In this document: positions 43,973 through 56,684 of the stretch, piece by piece
How the letters are laid out: each line of letters opens with the position of its first letter
Position numbering within the stretch: the first letter of the stretch is position 1
NCBI GenBank assembly: GCA_017881185.1
Contig: JADGRE010000005.1
Coordinates: forward strand, 1-63,209
DNA from: Pseudomonadota bacterium
GTDB taxonomy: Bacteria > Myxococcota_A > Polyangia > Polyangiales > JAFGIB01
Direction: 5' to 3'
DNA length: 63,209 nt
The notes under the pieces: generated by a model
What the model saw: only the letters and a program-made list of their open reading frames with translations
Databases searched by the model: none
Told to the model about the DNA's origin: nothing
Program-made: the position numbers and the translations under genes

Positions 43973-44497
43973 ATGTCGGTGCTGCGCCATCAGCAGGTAG
44001 GAGACGGCGTGCAGATCTGCCTGCGCACGCGCAGCGACACGCGCGCGTTCGGGAAGCTTCTGGCCAGCTGTCTGTGGCCCGGCGACCTCGTGGTGCTCGA
44101 AGGTGATCTCGGCGCGGGCAAGACCTTTCTCGTGCGCGTCATCGCCCGAGCGCTGGGGGTGCCGGCGAGCACGCCCGTGACCAGCCCGACCTTCGAGCTC
44201 GTGCATGAGCTGCAGGGCCGCGTGCCCATCGTGCACGCCGACCTTTATCGTTTGGGCGACGGCGACGCGCTCGACGAGCTGGGCCTCGCCGAGCGCATCG
44301 GCGGCGATGCGGTGGTACTGGTGGAGTGGGGCGCACGCTTCGCGGCGCAGCTCGGCCAACAGGGGCTGTGGCTCGCGCTCGCGCTGCAGGACGCGACCAG
44401 CCGTGTCTGCACGCTCGTGCCCCACGGGCCCGCCGGTCGTGCGCTCGTGGGTCGGGTCCAGGCGCAGCTTTCGGCGCAAACTCGCGTGCCCAGTTGA
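43973..44497 (+). CDS. tsaE: tRNA threonylcarbamoyladenosine biosynthesis ATPase TsaE
   Basis: P-loop ATPase needed with TsaB and TsaD to make t6A37 in ANN-decoding tRNAs. About 174 residues from ATG 43973; the track start at 43940 adds 11 residues without an RBS. Motifs: Walker A GDLGAGKT, the [10 protein letters not shown] loop, [18 protein letters not shown], and [10 protein letters not shown] near the end of the core. Length and order are typical. It lies 79 bp upstream of carB on the same strand. Confidence 0.95.
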   Translation: MSVLRHQQVGDGVQICLRTRSDTRAFGKLLASCLWPGDLVVLEGDLGAGKTFLVRVIARALGVPASTPVTSPTFELVHELQGRVPIVHADLYRLGDGDALDELGLAERIGGDAVVLVEWGARFAAQLGQQGLWLALALQDATSRVCTLVPHGPAGRALVGRVQAQLSAQTRVPS

Positions 44498-44576
44498 GGT
44501 CAGCGGCGCTGCCGGCGCCTCGCTTCGCCCTTCGGCTTGCTCCTTTCGGCGGGCTCTGGTAGCACCACGCCGCCCC

Positions 44577-47942
<3,366 letters not shown>

Positions 47943-47980
47943 GTGCCTCCGTTTAGCCACGAACCACGGGAGAGCCGTCG

Positions 47981-48454
47981 ATGGACCGTTATCCGATGAC
48001 GCCCGAAGGGCACGAAGCGTTGAGCCAAGAGCTCAAGCAGCTGACCAGCGTCGAACGACCACGCATCTCGAAGGAGATCGGCGTGGCACGCGATCACGGC
48101 GACCTGAAAGAGAACGCCGAGTACCACGCGGCGAAAGAGCGTCAGGGCCACATCGAAGCGCGCATCGCCCACCTCGAGGGCATGCTCTCGCGCGCCGAGG
48201 TCATCCACCCCAGTCAGCTCTCGGGGAGCAAGGTGAAGTTCGGCGCCTACGTCACGCTGGAAGATATCCAGAGCGGCGAGATGAAGCGCTATCGCATCGT
48301 CGGCGCCGAGGAAGCCGATGTCTCGAACGGGAAGATATCTGTCACCTCGCCTGTATCGCGCGCCCTGATCAACCATGAGGTCGGCGACGAAGTGAAAGTC
48401 ACGGCGCCCGGCGGCACGCGGGTGTACGAGATCGCAGAAATCACCTGGGAATGA
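47981..48454 (+). CDS. greA: Transcript cleavage factor GreA
   Basis: Rescues backtracked RNA polymerase by stimulating transcript cleavage. 157 residues, the usual size. The N-terminal coiled coil carries the conserved acidic tip (ARDHGDLKENAEYHAAKERQ), and the C-terminal FKBP-like domain has the expected VGAEEADVSNGKISVTSPVS and VTAPGG. SD GGGAGAG is about 7 bp upstream. Its stop overlaps the start of the following hydrolase gene (ATGA). Confidence 0.97.
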   Translation: MDRYPMTPEGHEALSQELKQLTSVERPRISKEIGVARDHGDLKENAEYHAAKERQGHIEARIAHLEGMLSRAEVIHPSQLSGSKVKFGAYVTLEDIQSGEMKRYRIVGAEEADVSNGKISVTSPVSRALINHEVGDEVKVTAPGGTRVYEIAEITWE

Positions 48455-49431
48455 GCTGGGGGGCACGCATGAGCTTCACCACCACTCGCCTGCCCATGGC
48501 CGATGGGTTGCAGCTTACGGTCTACGTGTGGAGCGCTGCCGCACCGCCCAAGGCTGTCATTCAGCTCGTCCATGGCATGTCCGAGCATGCCCGGCGCTAC
48601 GACCACGTGGCGCAGGCACTGGTGGAAGCCGGCTACACTGTGTTCGCTGACGATCACCGCGGTCATGGCCAGACGGCGCAGGCCCCCGAAGAGCTTGGCT
48701 TCTTCGCCGAACAAGCTGGCTGGGCCAAGGTCGTCGACGATCTGTACCGCGTCAATCGGCACATCGCGCAGACGCATCCGGGCGTGCCGATCGTGCTTTT
48801 CGGCCACAGCATGGGCTCGTTCCTGGCGCAGGAGTACCTGTTCACCCACGGCGACACGATCGCAGCTGCGGTGCTCTCGGGCAGCAACAGCGGGGGCGGC
48901 AAGCTGGCGGCGCTGGGGCTGAACGTCGCGCGCTTCGAGCGCTGGCGCATCGGCGCACACGGGCGCAGCAAGCTGCTCGACACCATGTCGACCGGCGACT
49001 TCAACCGGCGTTTCAAGCCGACGCGCACGCGCTCCGACTGGCTCTCGCGCGACCCGGCGGAGGTCGACAAGTATCTCGCCGACCCGCTGTGCGGCTTCAT
49101 GTTCACGACGCAGGCCTGGATCGACTTCCTTGGGGGCCTCGTTCGTATCGACGACCCACACAACCAGGCGCGCGTGCCCAAGCAGTTGCCGATCTACGTG
49201 TTCAGCGGTGCACAAGACCCGGTCGGTGGCGCGGGCAAGGGCGTGGTGACGCTGGTCAAGGCGTACCAGCGCGCGGGCTTGTCGCGCGTGTCGTACAAGC
49301 TGTATCCGGGCGGCCGGCACGAGATGGTGAACGAGACCAACAAGGCCGAGGTCCTCGCCGATCTGCTGAGTTGGCTCTCGAGCAACGTCACCAGCATGGG
49401 TGGCGCGGCCGACACGGCTCGCGCGAGCTGA
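48451..49431 (+). CDS. Alpha/beta hydrolase, monoacylglycerol-lipase-like
   Basis: A 326-residue alpha/beta-hydrolase of the serine aminopeptidase S33/monoacylglycerol lipase type. The oxyanion region is LVHGMSEHARRY, and DDHRGHGQT follows. The nucleophile elbow is FGHSMGS, the acid is in FSGAQDPVGG, and the His is in YPGGRHEMVNE. No signal peptide. The ATG at 48451 overlaps the greA stop; a second ATG at 48469 (MSFTTTRL) is a reasonable alternative start. Substrate is likely a lipid ester but cannot be told from sequence. Confidence 0.9.
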   Translation: MSWGARMSFTTTRLPMADGLQLTVYVWSAAAPPKAVIQLVHGMSEHARRYDHVAQALVEAGYTVFADDHRGHGQTAQAPEELGFFAEQAGWAKVVDDLYRVNRHIAQTHPGVPIVLFGHSMGSFLAQEYLFTHGDTIAAAVLSGSNSGGGKLAALGLNVARFERWRIGAHGRSKLLDTMSTGDFNRRFKPTRTRSDWLSRDPAEVDKYLADPLCGFMFTTQAWIDFLGGLVRIDDPHNQARVPKQLPIYVFSGAQDPVGGAGKGVVTLVKAYQRAGLSRVSYKLYPGGRHEMVNETNKAEVLADLLSWLSSNVTSMGGAADTARAS

Positions 49432-49461
49432 GGGCGTAACGCGTAGTCGCGCGAGTCACGC

Positions 49462-51957
49462 ATGTCGCAGTCGCCCCCACCGCTCTTGCCGCTGCTGCAG
49501 CAGTGTCTGCAGGCGGCGGATCCGCTGGCGCTGCGCTCCGAGCTGTTGGCTGGGCTGCGCGCGGCGGCGGAAGGGTCGCCGGAGGGCAGCGCCGCATTGC
49601 AACGTAACGTTGCAGTTCTGGAAGCGGCAGTAGACGCCGCTGCCGTGAAGTTGCTCGCAGCACGCCTGCTGCGTGAGCACGTGCAACGGCGGGCCGTGGC
49701 GACCAGCGCGGAGGCAGACGCCGCTGCCGACGCGGACACGCGCTCTGCGGCTGAGGCCAAGGTCGACCGTCGACGCGTGCGCGCTGCTCGCAGCCAGAGC
49801 AAGGCGCTGGCCGAGCATCGCGCGGCGCCTGCGAGAGCCGCCGAGCAACCGGTCGAGACGCTTGGTGGTGTGGGTCCGAGTCTCGGGCAGAGCCTGCGCG
49901 CACGGGGGCTGCACACGCTCTCGGATCTGGTGTGGCTCTTGCCAGTTGCCTACGACGACGAGCGCGTAGTCACGCCGCTGTCACAGCTCGTGGTGGGCGT
50001 GCGGCAAGTGACTGAAGGCATTGTGTTCGGCGCGCGCGGCGGTGCGCGCGGTCGCGGTCCGCGCATGGCCGATGTCGTGCTCGAAGCGCCGCGCGAGGCC
50101 GGCGCAGAGGTCGCGACGCTGCACCTGGTGTGGTTTCGCGCGCCGCCAGGTCTGCTGGCACGCTTCACGCCAGGCGCGCGCTATCGCGTATCGGGCGTGG
50201 TCGAAGAGTTCCGCGGTCGCAAACAGATCACGCACCCGCAGACGCAGCGCCTCGAGGCTGGCGAGGCGGCGCAGGCGCGCGGCGTGGTGCCACGCTATCC
50301 GAGCATCCCAGGCGTGCCCCCCGCGCGTCTTGCCGGCTTCGTGCGTGCTGCGTTCGGGCGTGTGCTGCCAACGCTCGATGAGGCCATTCCGGCGGCCATG
50401 CAGGCGCAGCTCGGGCTCGGAACGCTCGCCGCCGCCCTGCGTGCGCTGCATGAGCCTCCGCGCGGGCTCGACGATGAAGAGTTGCACGCGTGGAACGAGG
50501 CCCGCACGCCACACCATGCGCGGCTCGCCTTCGAAGAGTTCTTCCTGCTCGAGCTGGCACTGTTCCGCCGCCGGGTCGAAGACCAAGGCGTGCGTGCCGA
50601 GGCGCTGGCACCGAAGGCCCAGCCGATCGCCCGCGTGCAACAAGCCCTTGGTTTCGAGCTGACCGCAGCGCAACGGCGGGTGGTGGCGGAGATCAGCGGC
50701 GACCTGCAGCGCGACAGCCCCATGCGACGGCTTTTGCAAGGCGACGTGGGCAGCGGCAAGACGGCGGTGGCGCTGCTGGCAGCCGCACACTGCGTCGCCG
50801 CGGGCGCGCAGGTGGCGTTCATGGCGCCCACTGAAGTGTTGGCCGAGCAGCACTTTCGCTCCATCGCGAAGGTCGCGCAGGCGCTCGGCATGCGTGCTGC
50901 GCTCGTGCTCGGTGCCGAGCGCGCTTCGCACCGGCGCAAGACGCGCAAGGCGCTCGAGGCAGGCAGCATCGATCTGGCCGTGGGCACCCACGCGTTGCTC
51001 TCGGAGGGCCTGCGCTTTGCGCGCTTGCGCCTGGTGATCGTCGACGAGCAGCATCGCTTCGGCGTGGGTCAGCGCTTGCGCTTGGTCGACAAGGGGGAGG
51101 GCAAGCTCGCTCCGCACTTGCTCGTGATGACGGCCACGCCGATCCCACGCACGCTCACGCTCGCGCTGCACGGGGACCTCGAGAGCAGTGTGCTCGACGA
51201 GATGCCGGCAGGTCGCAGCGCACCGGTCACGCGCGCGTATGTGCAGGCCGAGCGTGAGCGCGCGCTTGCGCAGCTCGAGCGCGGCCTCGAGGCAGGTGGA
51301 CAAGCCTACGTGGTGTGTCCGTCCATCGAAGACTCCGAGGAGAATGAGCTGCGCTCCGCCGAGCAGACCTTCGCGGAGCTGAGCGAACGCTTCGCGAGCT
51401 ACGGCGTGGGTCTCTTGCATGGGCGGCTGTCCGCCGAGGCGAAGCAGGCTGCGATGGAGAGCTTCGTAGCGGGCACGACTCGCGTGCTGGTGTCGACCAC
51501 CATCATCGAAGTGGGCATCGACGTGCCGCGCGCCAATGTGATCTTGATCGAGCATGCCGAGCGCTTCGGCTTGGCGCAGCTGCACCAGTTGCGTGGTCGC
51601 GTGGGGCGCGGTGGCCAGCTCAGCGCGTGCTTGCTGGTGCACGAGGCGGCGAGCGAGGAATCGCGCGCTCGCATCCGGGTGATGTGCGAGACCACGGATG
51701 GCTTTCGCATCGCCGAAGAAGACCTGCGTCTGCGTGGGCCCGGCGAGCTCTTTGGTCATCGGCAATCGGGGCTGCCCGGCTTTCGCTTTGGTGACCTGCG
51801 GCGCGACGCGCCGCTCTTGGCACGCGCGCGGGAGGCCGCGCAGCAGGTCATCGCGATCGACCCGGACCTGCAGCTGCCCGAGCATCAAGCCGCGCGACAC
51901 ACGCTGCAGCAAGCGCACACCGGCAGCCGGCGCGTGGTGAAAGAAGAAGCGGGTTGA
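49462..51957 (+). CDS. recG: ATP-dependent DNA helicase RecG
   Basis: Branch-migration helicase acting on stalled forks and recombination intermediates. 831 residues, longer than the common about 690, due to an Ala/Glu-rich N-terminal extension of about 120 residues before the wedge/OB domain (GVGPSLGQSLRARG ... YRVSGVVEEFRGRKQITHP). Helicase motifs: I GDVGSGKT, MAPTEVLAEQHF, II DEQHRFGVGQ, III MTATPIPRTL, then VCPSIEDSE, LLHGRLS, VLVSTTIIEVGIDVP, and VI HQLRGRVGRG. Its stop overlaps the ATG of the sulfatase-like gene (TGATG). Confidence 0.97.
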   Translation: MSQSPPPLLPLLQQCLQAADPLALRSELLAGLRAAAEGSPEGSAALQRNVAVLEAAVDAAAVKLLAARLLREHVQRRAVATSAEADAAADADTRSAAEAKVDRRRVRAARSQSKALAEHRAAPARAAEQPVETLGGVGPSLGQSLRARGLHTLSDLVWLLPVAYDDERVVTPLSQLVVGVRQVTEGIVFGARGGARGRGPRMADVVLEAPREAGAEVATLHLVWFRAPPGLLARFTPGARYRVSGVVEEFRGRKQITHPQTQRLEAGEAAQARGVVPRYPSIPGVPPARLAGFVRAAFGRVLPTLDEAIPAAMQAQLGLGTLAAALRALHEPPRGLDDEELHAWNEARTPHHARLAFEEFFLLELALFRRRVEDQGVRAEALAPKAQPIARVQQALGFELTAAQRRVVAEISGDLQRDSPMRRLLQGDVGSGKTAVALLAAAHCVAAGAQVAFMAPTEVLAEQHFRSIAKVAQALGMRAALVLGAERASHRRKTRKALEAGSIDLAVGTHALLSEGLRFARLRLVIVDEQHRFGVGQRLRLVDKGEGKLAPHLLVMTATPIPRTLTLALHGDLESSVLDEMPAGRSAPVTRAYVQAERERALAQLERGLEAGGQAYVVCPSIEDSEENELRSAEQTFAELSERFASYGVGLLHGRLSAEAKQAAMESFVAGTTRVLVSTTIIEVGIDVPRANVILIEHAERFGLAQLHQLRGRVGRGGQLSACLLVHEAASEESRARIRVMCETTDGFRIAEEDLRLRGPGELFGHRQSGLPGFRFGDLRRDAPLLARAREAAQQVIAIDPDLQLPEHQAARHTLQQAHTGSRRVVKEEAG

Positions 51958-54900
51958 TGGCGCACGTGTCGCCAGCCTGGTCGCCGATGGTCGTGCGTGC
52001 TGGCGTGTTCGGCGCGGCGCTGGGCGTGTTCGAAGCGCTTTGCGTCGCGCTCATCGACCACGCGCTCTTTCTCTCCCCCGTGGAGTTTCTGCGTTTCGCC
52101 TTGATCGCGCTGCTCGTGAACGCCTCGATTGGCGTCGTGTTGGGTAGCTCAGTGCAAGCCACGCTCGCCGTGCTGCAGCGTGCGCAGCTGTTGGCTGCGT
52201 CCGGCTTGGGCCGCGGAGTGGTGCTTGTGCTGACCCTTGTCGCGTGGCCTCCTGCGGCGGCCGTGCTGTGGTCGCTCAGCGCGGGACGTCGCGTCCGCGA
52301 GCTGCCTGGGCGCCTCTGGTGGGTTGCGGCCCTCGCCGTGTGCTCCGCATGGGGACTCGCGCAGCTGGCGGGCCGCTTCGCGCGCTGTGCCGCGACGGGC
52401 GATGCGCGGGCACGCTGGCGCTGGGTCTGGGGGCTGTGCGCATCTGCAGCGTGCGCCTTGGTGGTCGACACCACGGTCCTGCGCCGCCTCTACCCGGTGT
52501 TCCACCTGAGCCTCAGCGTATGGGCGTGGTTGGCCGTTGCTGCAGCGAGCGCGCTCAGCTCGTGGCCACCTGCAAGTCTGCGGCACGCGTACAAGCTCGC
52601 ATTGCTGGTGGTGGCTTGCGCGCTGGTTGCGCCCTTCGCTCTGCGCGAGCTCGGCGCGGCTCCCAATGCGCGCTTTGCGGTGGAGCTTGCCGCACCGCTC
52701 ACCGGCAAGTTGCTGCGGCGCGTGTCCGCACCGGCAGCTGCACCTGCGCGTACGGCGCTTGCGACACGCGCCAGTCCAGCTGCGCAGGCAACAGCGACGG
52801 GGCCAACGGTCGACCTGCACGGCCAGGACATCCTGCTCATCACCATCGACGCGCTACGCGCCGATCGCCTGGAAGCGTACGGTGGCCACGGCGTCACGCC
52901 CGAGCTCGACAAGCTCGCGCGACAGTCGGTGGTTTTTCGGCACGCCTACACCTCCACGCCGCACACTTCGTACGCGCTCGGCTCGTTGCTCACCGGCAAG
53001 TACTTGCGGCCGGTGTTGTCATTGCCTAACGCGGCGAGCCAGCACGCGACGCTGCCACGTCTGCTGCGCCGCTACGGCTACCGCACGGCGGGCTTTTACC
53101 CGCCGGCGATCTTCTTCGTCGACCAGGAGCGCTTCAAGAGCTTGCATGACGATCGCTTCGGCTTCGAGTACGTGCGCGAGATGTTCGCGCCGGCCGATGC
53201 GCGTGTGGCGCAACTGGCGCGCTACCTCGATCAAGCCCCGGCAGATCACCCGGTGTTCGCGTGGGTGCACCTCTTCGAGCCGCACGAACCCTACGAGCCG
53301 CCGGCTGCGTTTCGTCGCGGCAACGAGCTGGTCGAGCTCTACGATGGGGAAGTCGCTGCGGCCGATGCCGCGGTGGGCAAGCTCGTGGCGCTGTTCCAGA
53401 AGCGTAGACCCAACTCCACGATCATCATCACTGCCGATCATGGCGAGGAGTTCGGCGATCACGGCGGCTACCACCACGGCACCACGCTCTTCGAAGAGCA
53501 GACGCGGGTGCCCTTGCTTTGGCTCTCGCCGGGCAAGGTCCGGCCGGCACGGCTCGACGCGCCGGTAGAGCATGTCGACATCGCCACCACCTTGTTGCGC
53601 GCACTGGGCATGCCGCGCGACGCGCGCATGCGTGGCGACGACCTAACGCCGTTGCTCGCAGGTGCGGCTGCCGATCCACATGCGCGCGCGTTCGCGTCGA
53701 TCGACGAGCTGCAGATGTGGACCGATGGGCGTTTCAAGCTGTTGTGCGACCAGCGCCCGCGCGGTTGCCGCTTGTTCGATCTTCAGGTCGATCCCTTGGA
53801 GCAGCGCGACGTCGGCAGCACGCAGCCCGCGGAGCTCACGACCTTGCACGACGAGCTGAGCGACTTCATGGCGTCATTGCCGCAAATCGAGGCCGCAGCC
53901 ATGGAAGGCGGCGGTGGCTGGCCCAAGGCGTTGGCCCGCGCGCGCCTGGGCGACCCCAGCGTGGGGCCCGAGCTCATCGGCTTGTTGGGTTCGGAGCGCG
54001 CGCAGGTGCGCGCCGAAGCGTTGCGCGCCATCGCGCGTCAGGGCACTGTGGTCGATCGCGGCCTGCTCGCGACCATGCGCTCCGGCGATCCCGACGCGGC
54101 GGTGCGTGCCGAGGCCGCGTTGACGGCGCTGACGCTCGGCGACCACGCCGCGCTGGCGCAGGTGCTTGCGGTGGTGCAACACAGCGTTGCCGATGGCACG
54201 CAGGACAACGATCTCGCCCGCCGTGCCGCGTTGCTCTGCGACCCTGCCACGGAGCCTGCGGTGCTGCGCGTGCTCGCGGCGCTCGCCCAAGACGATCGAG
54301 CCGACGAGGCGCTGCGCACTGCTGCGCTCACGCGTCTTGGCGACAGCCATGCGGCGCAAGCCGTCGGCCCCCTGATCGCCGTGTTGCCCAACGTGCGTTT
54401 GCGCTCGGTTGTAGTGCGCGCCTTGGCGAGCGTCGGCGGGCGTGCGGCCGCGGATGCGCTGGCGAGCACGTTCGAACAGGAACGCTACGCGCAGGCGCGC
54501 ACCGATGAAGCGCAGGCATTGTTTCGTCTGCACGATCCGCGCGCCGGCAAGCTGCTCTTACGCTTCCTCGGTACCGAGACGGGTGTGCCCGATGGTCTGT
54601 CGGTGCTGCTCGAGCACGGGCAAGCCCTGCCCCGCGCGCAAGGTGTCATGCTCGACTTGCGCGGCGGCACATCCGGCGTCGCCGGCGACGGCGGTGTTGC
54701 TTTCGAACGCCCCTCGGGTCTAGTCGGGGCGTGGGCGTGCGTGCGCGGTCGTGGCTGCGCGCCCACGGGCGACACGGCTGCGCTCGCGATCCCGCGCAAC
54801 CTGGCAGTCGGCGAGCCCGCGCGCGTGGTGTTGCAGCTCGACGCGGCGCGCTCGGGCCAATGGCTCGAGGTGGCAGGCAGGCGGCAGGCGCTCGCAGCCG

Positions 54901-55070
54901 GCGAGAGCTCCGCCAGTCTGCTCATCCCGGTGCCGCCTGCTGCGACGACGCTGCCGCTGCGGGCCAGCCCCGGCACTCATCTTCGGGCCCTGGCGCTCTT
55001 GCACCGCAGCGCCGACATCCCACCGCCCAAGCCGCAGGCCTACGATGCTGGCACAGATGCCGCGCCCTGA
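51957..55070 (+). CDS. Membrane-bound sulfatase/phosphotransferase-superfamily protein with HEAT repeats
   Basis: About 1037 residues from ATG 51957, overlapping the recG stop; the track TTG at 51954 is less likely. Residues about 10-240 hold several membrane helices. A catalytic domain of the alkaline phosphatase/sulfatase superfamily spans about 280-590: metal site ILLITIDALRADRLEAYGG, nucleophile region STPHTSYALGSLLTG, and TADHGEEFGDHGG. The sulfatase C/S-x-P-x-R motif is absent. A Thr in PHT lies at the place of the nucleophile in LtaS/EptA-like enzymes, so phosphoglycerol- or phosphoethanolamine-type transfer or an inactive role is possible. HEAT repeats follow (about 640-880), then a beta-rich tail. 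Its end overlaps the opposing gene by 31 bp. Confidence 0.82.
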   Translation: MAHVSPAWSPMVVRAGVFGAALGVFEALCVALIDHALFLSPVEFLRFALIALLVNASIGVVLGSSVQATLAVLQRAQLLAASGLGRGVVLVLTLVAWPPAAAVLWSLSAGRRVRELPGRLWWVAALAVCSAWGLAQLAGRFARCAATGDARARWRWVWGLCASAACALVVDTTVLRRLYPVFHLSLSVWAWLAVAAASALSSWPPASLRHAYKLALLVVACALVAPFALRELGAAPNARFAVELAAPLTGKLLRRVSAPAAAPARTALATRASPAAQATATGPTVDLHGQDILLITIDALRADRLEAYGGHGVTPELDKLARQSVVFRHAYTSTPHTSYALGSLLTGKYLRPVLSLPNAASQHATLPRLLRRYGYRTAGFYPPAIFFVDQERFKSLHDDRFGFEYVREMFAPADARVAQLARYLDQAPADHPVFAWVHLFEPHEPYEPPAAFRRGNELVELYDGEVAAADAAVGKLVALFQKRRPNSTIIITADHGEEFGDHGGYHHGTTLFEEQTRVPLLWLSPGKVRPARLDAPVEHVDIATTLLRALGMPRDARMRGDDLTPLLAGAAADPHARAFASIDELQMWTDGRFKLLCDQRPRGCRLFDLQVDPLEQRDVGSTQPAELTTLHDELSDFMASLPQIEAAAMEGGGGWPKALARARLGDPSVGPELIGLLGSERAQVRAEALRAIARQGTVVDRGLLATMRSGDPDAAVRAEAALTALTLGDHAALAQVLAVVQHSVADGTQDNDLARRAALLCDPATEPAVLRVLAALAQDDRADEALRTAALTRLGDSHAAQAVGPLIAVLPNVRLRSVVVRALASVGGRAAADALASTFEQERYAQARTDEAQALFRLHDPRAGKLLLRFLGTETGVPDGLSVLLEHGQALPRAQGVMLDLRGGTSGVAGDGGVAFERPSGLVGAWACVRGRGCAPTGDTAALAIPRNLAVGEPARVVLQLDAARSGQWLEVAGRRQALAAGESSASLLIPVPPAATTLPLRASPGTHLRALALLHRSADIPPPKPQAYDAGTDAAP

Positions 55071-56230
55071 GCTGCCGCCGGGAGCAGCGCGCCCTTGCGG
55101 TAGCCTTCCGCCAGACCCACCAGCACCTCCGCAGGCACGGCGATGACCGCCTCGGCGATGCGGTTGTGCTCGCCATCCTGATGGCGAATGACAACCGTAC
55201 GTGACTCGTAAGCGCCCTGTAAGATCGACCAGGCGCCGCGCGTCTCGATGGCGAGTGCTTTGATTTCAGGCCAGCGCAGCCGCAAGATGCCGCGGCGGGT
55301 TCGCAAGAGCAGCTCCGCAGGCGTGAGCAAGAGGGCGAGCGGTCCGCCGCGTGCCATGCCCCGCCGGGTGAGCAACACCCAGATCACCGGCACGGCGACG
55401 GTTGCGACCAGCAGCCAGACTGCAGGCCCCGCCAGTAGCGCAGCGCGCAGGCTTGCTGGCAGACGCAAGAGCCCATCCAGCATCGCGATGCCCAGCAGCA
55501 AGCTCGTGTAGGGACCACGCCGCAGCCAAGCGCTGCTGCGCTCGACGACGGCCACGTCTGCTGGACGCTCGCCAGCCGCGACGCTCTCCCACAGCTTGCT
55601 CGCCAGCGCTGCGGGATCAGGGAAGCTCGCTGCGTCGCGCTCCGCAGGTGGTCCCAGCCAACGCATCAAGCGTTCGGCGAGCACGCCCGGCGTGCGTTCG
55701 AACACGGGCGGCAGCGTGAGGTACAAGCGCCCACTGCGCGGATGAGCGATCACGTAGACGTCGGCCCAGCGTCGGCCTGCGCGCTGGCGCCATTGGCCGT
55801 GCTCGCGCACCTCCACCACATCTTGTCGCGGCAGCACGACGTCGCCTTGCGGCGATCGGTAGAGCAACCCTGCCGGTGTGAGCACGAGGCCATAGCGAGG
55901 CAACGACATCCGCACGCGCAAACGCCGCAGCAGCGTCGCAGACAGCACCAACGCACGAACGGTCAGCGCCAGCGCGAGCAAGCGCAACAGCAGGCTGAGC
56001 GGGTCGAGTGGCGAGTGGGCTTGCGTGTCGCGCAGCACCACGGCCGACCACAAGAACGCCGCCAAGAGCGGCGCTGTCGCTGCGCGCACGCCGGTCGCAT
56101 CGAAGACGGGCGGCGTGAAACGCTCCACTACATCGACGTCGACATCGGCGGTCGCGGCGGCGGTCGTGGCGGCGGTCGTGGCGCTCTGCGCGGCGAGCGC
56201 GTTCTCGGCAGCTTGGATCCAGTGCGCCAT
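55040..56230 (-). CDS. Membrane protein with repeated PH-like segments, unknown function
   Basis: A 396-residue protein. Ala/Thr-rich N-terminus, then membrane segments at about 50-65, 75-97 and paired ones at about 235-280 (LLLGIAMLDGLLRLP, LLATVAVPVIWVLL adjacent regions). Two similar soluble segments follow the membrane pairs: LVLTPAGLLYRSPQGDVVLP and LLLTPAELLLRTRRGILRLR, each continuing as a small beta-rich PH-like domain, so the protein looks like an internal duplication. It opposes the sulfatase-like gene with a 31-bp tail overlap. Function unknown. Confidence 0.68.
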   Translation of the reverse strand: MAHWIQAAENALAAQSATTAATTAAATADVDVDVVERFTPPVFDATGVRAATAPLLAAFLWSAVVLRDTQAHSPLDPLSLLLRLLALALTVRALVLSATLLRRLRVRMSLPRYGLVLTPAGLLYRSPQGDVVLPRQDVVEVREHGQWRQRAGRRWADVYVIAHPRSGRLYLTLPPVFERTPGVLAERLMRWLGPPAERDAASFPDPAALASKLWESVAAGERPADVAVVERSSAWLRRGPYTSLLLGIAMLDGLLRLPASLRAALLAGPAVWLLVATVAVPVIWVLLTRRGMARGGPLALLLTPAELLLRTRRGILRLRWPEIKALAIETRGAWSILQGAYESRTVVIRHQDGEHNRIAEAVIAVPAEVLVGLAEGYRKGALLPAAAQGAASVPAS

Positions 56231-56251
56231 GGGTCGTGGGCGCTGTGTAGC

Positions 56252-56632
56252 TCAGCGCTGGCTCGCTGCACAGCGGCAGTGTGTGGTCGTAGCACGCGCT
56301 TGCGCGCAACCGGTTGCGCCGCGCTCGCAGCGCGCAAGCCCATCGGAGTCAGCCAAAGGCTTTGCGGTGGCGCACAGCGTCGCGGCCGCCTCGCATGCTG
56401 TTGCACTGGCCGCGCACGCTTGCACACACGCGCGTGCACTTGCCTCTAGCTCGTGCACGGCCGCTGCGATCCTGGCTTCTTGCACTTGCATCGCCGCAAA
56501 CGCGTGACTGCGCTCGGCTTCCGTGGTCGGTGCAGGTGCGCGTGCGGCGCAGCCGGCCATGCAGCTCGCAGCCCACAGCAGCAGGCCCACGCGTGCGATC
56601 CACGTGGGTCCGCAGCCCCGGATTGCGAACAC
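56252..56632 (-). CDS. Small cysteine-rich helical lipoprotein
   Basis: About 126 residues from GTG 56632 (VFAIRGCG), the choice that avoids starting inside the oppositely oriented GTPase gene; the track start at 56725 overlaps that gene. Signal sequence VGLLLWAASCMAGC with lipobox MAGC. The mature part is Ala-rich and helical with regularly spaced cysteines (ACVQACAASATACEAAATLC, then RCERGATGC, HCRC), suggesting a disulphide-stapled coiled coil. Function unknown. It lies directly downstream of no close gene and is divergent from the MglA-like gene. Start uncertain. Confidence 0.6.
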   Translation of the reverse strand: MFAIRGCGPTWIARVGLLLWAASCMAGCAARAPAPTTEAERSHAFAAMQVQEARIAAAVHELEASARACVQACAASATACEAAATLCATAKPLADSDGLARCERGATGCAQARATTTHCRCAASQR

Positions 56633-56684
56633 CTTGGGCTTGTACGGCTGCGGGGCCGTCGCTAGTGTGTAATCAGTCTCCGCC

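Noticed and set aside
44205-44576. Extended N-terminus for CarB
   Set aside because: The upstream part is an Arg/Ser-rich translation of tsaE in another frame; the conserved CarB N-terminus begins at ATG 44577.
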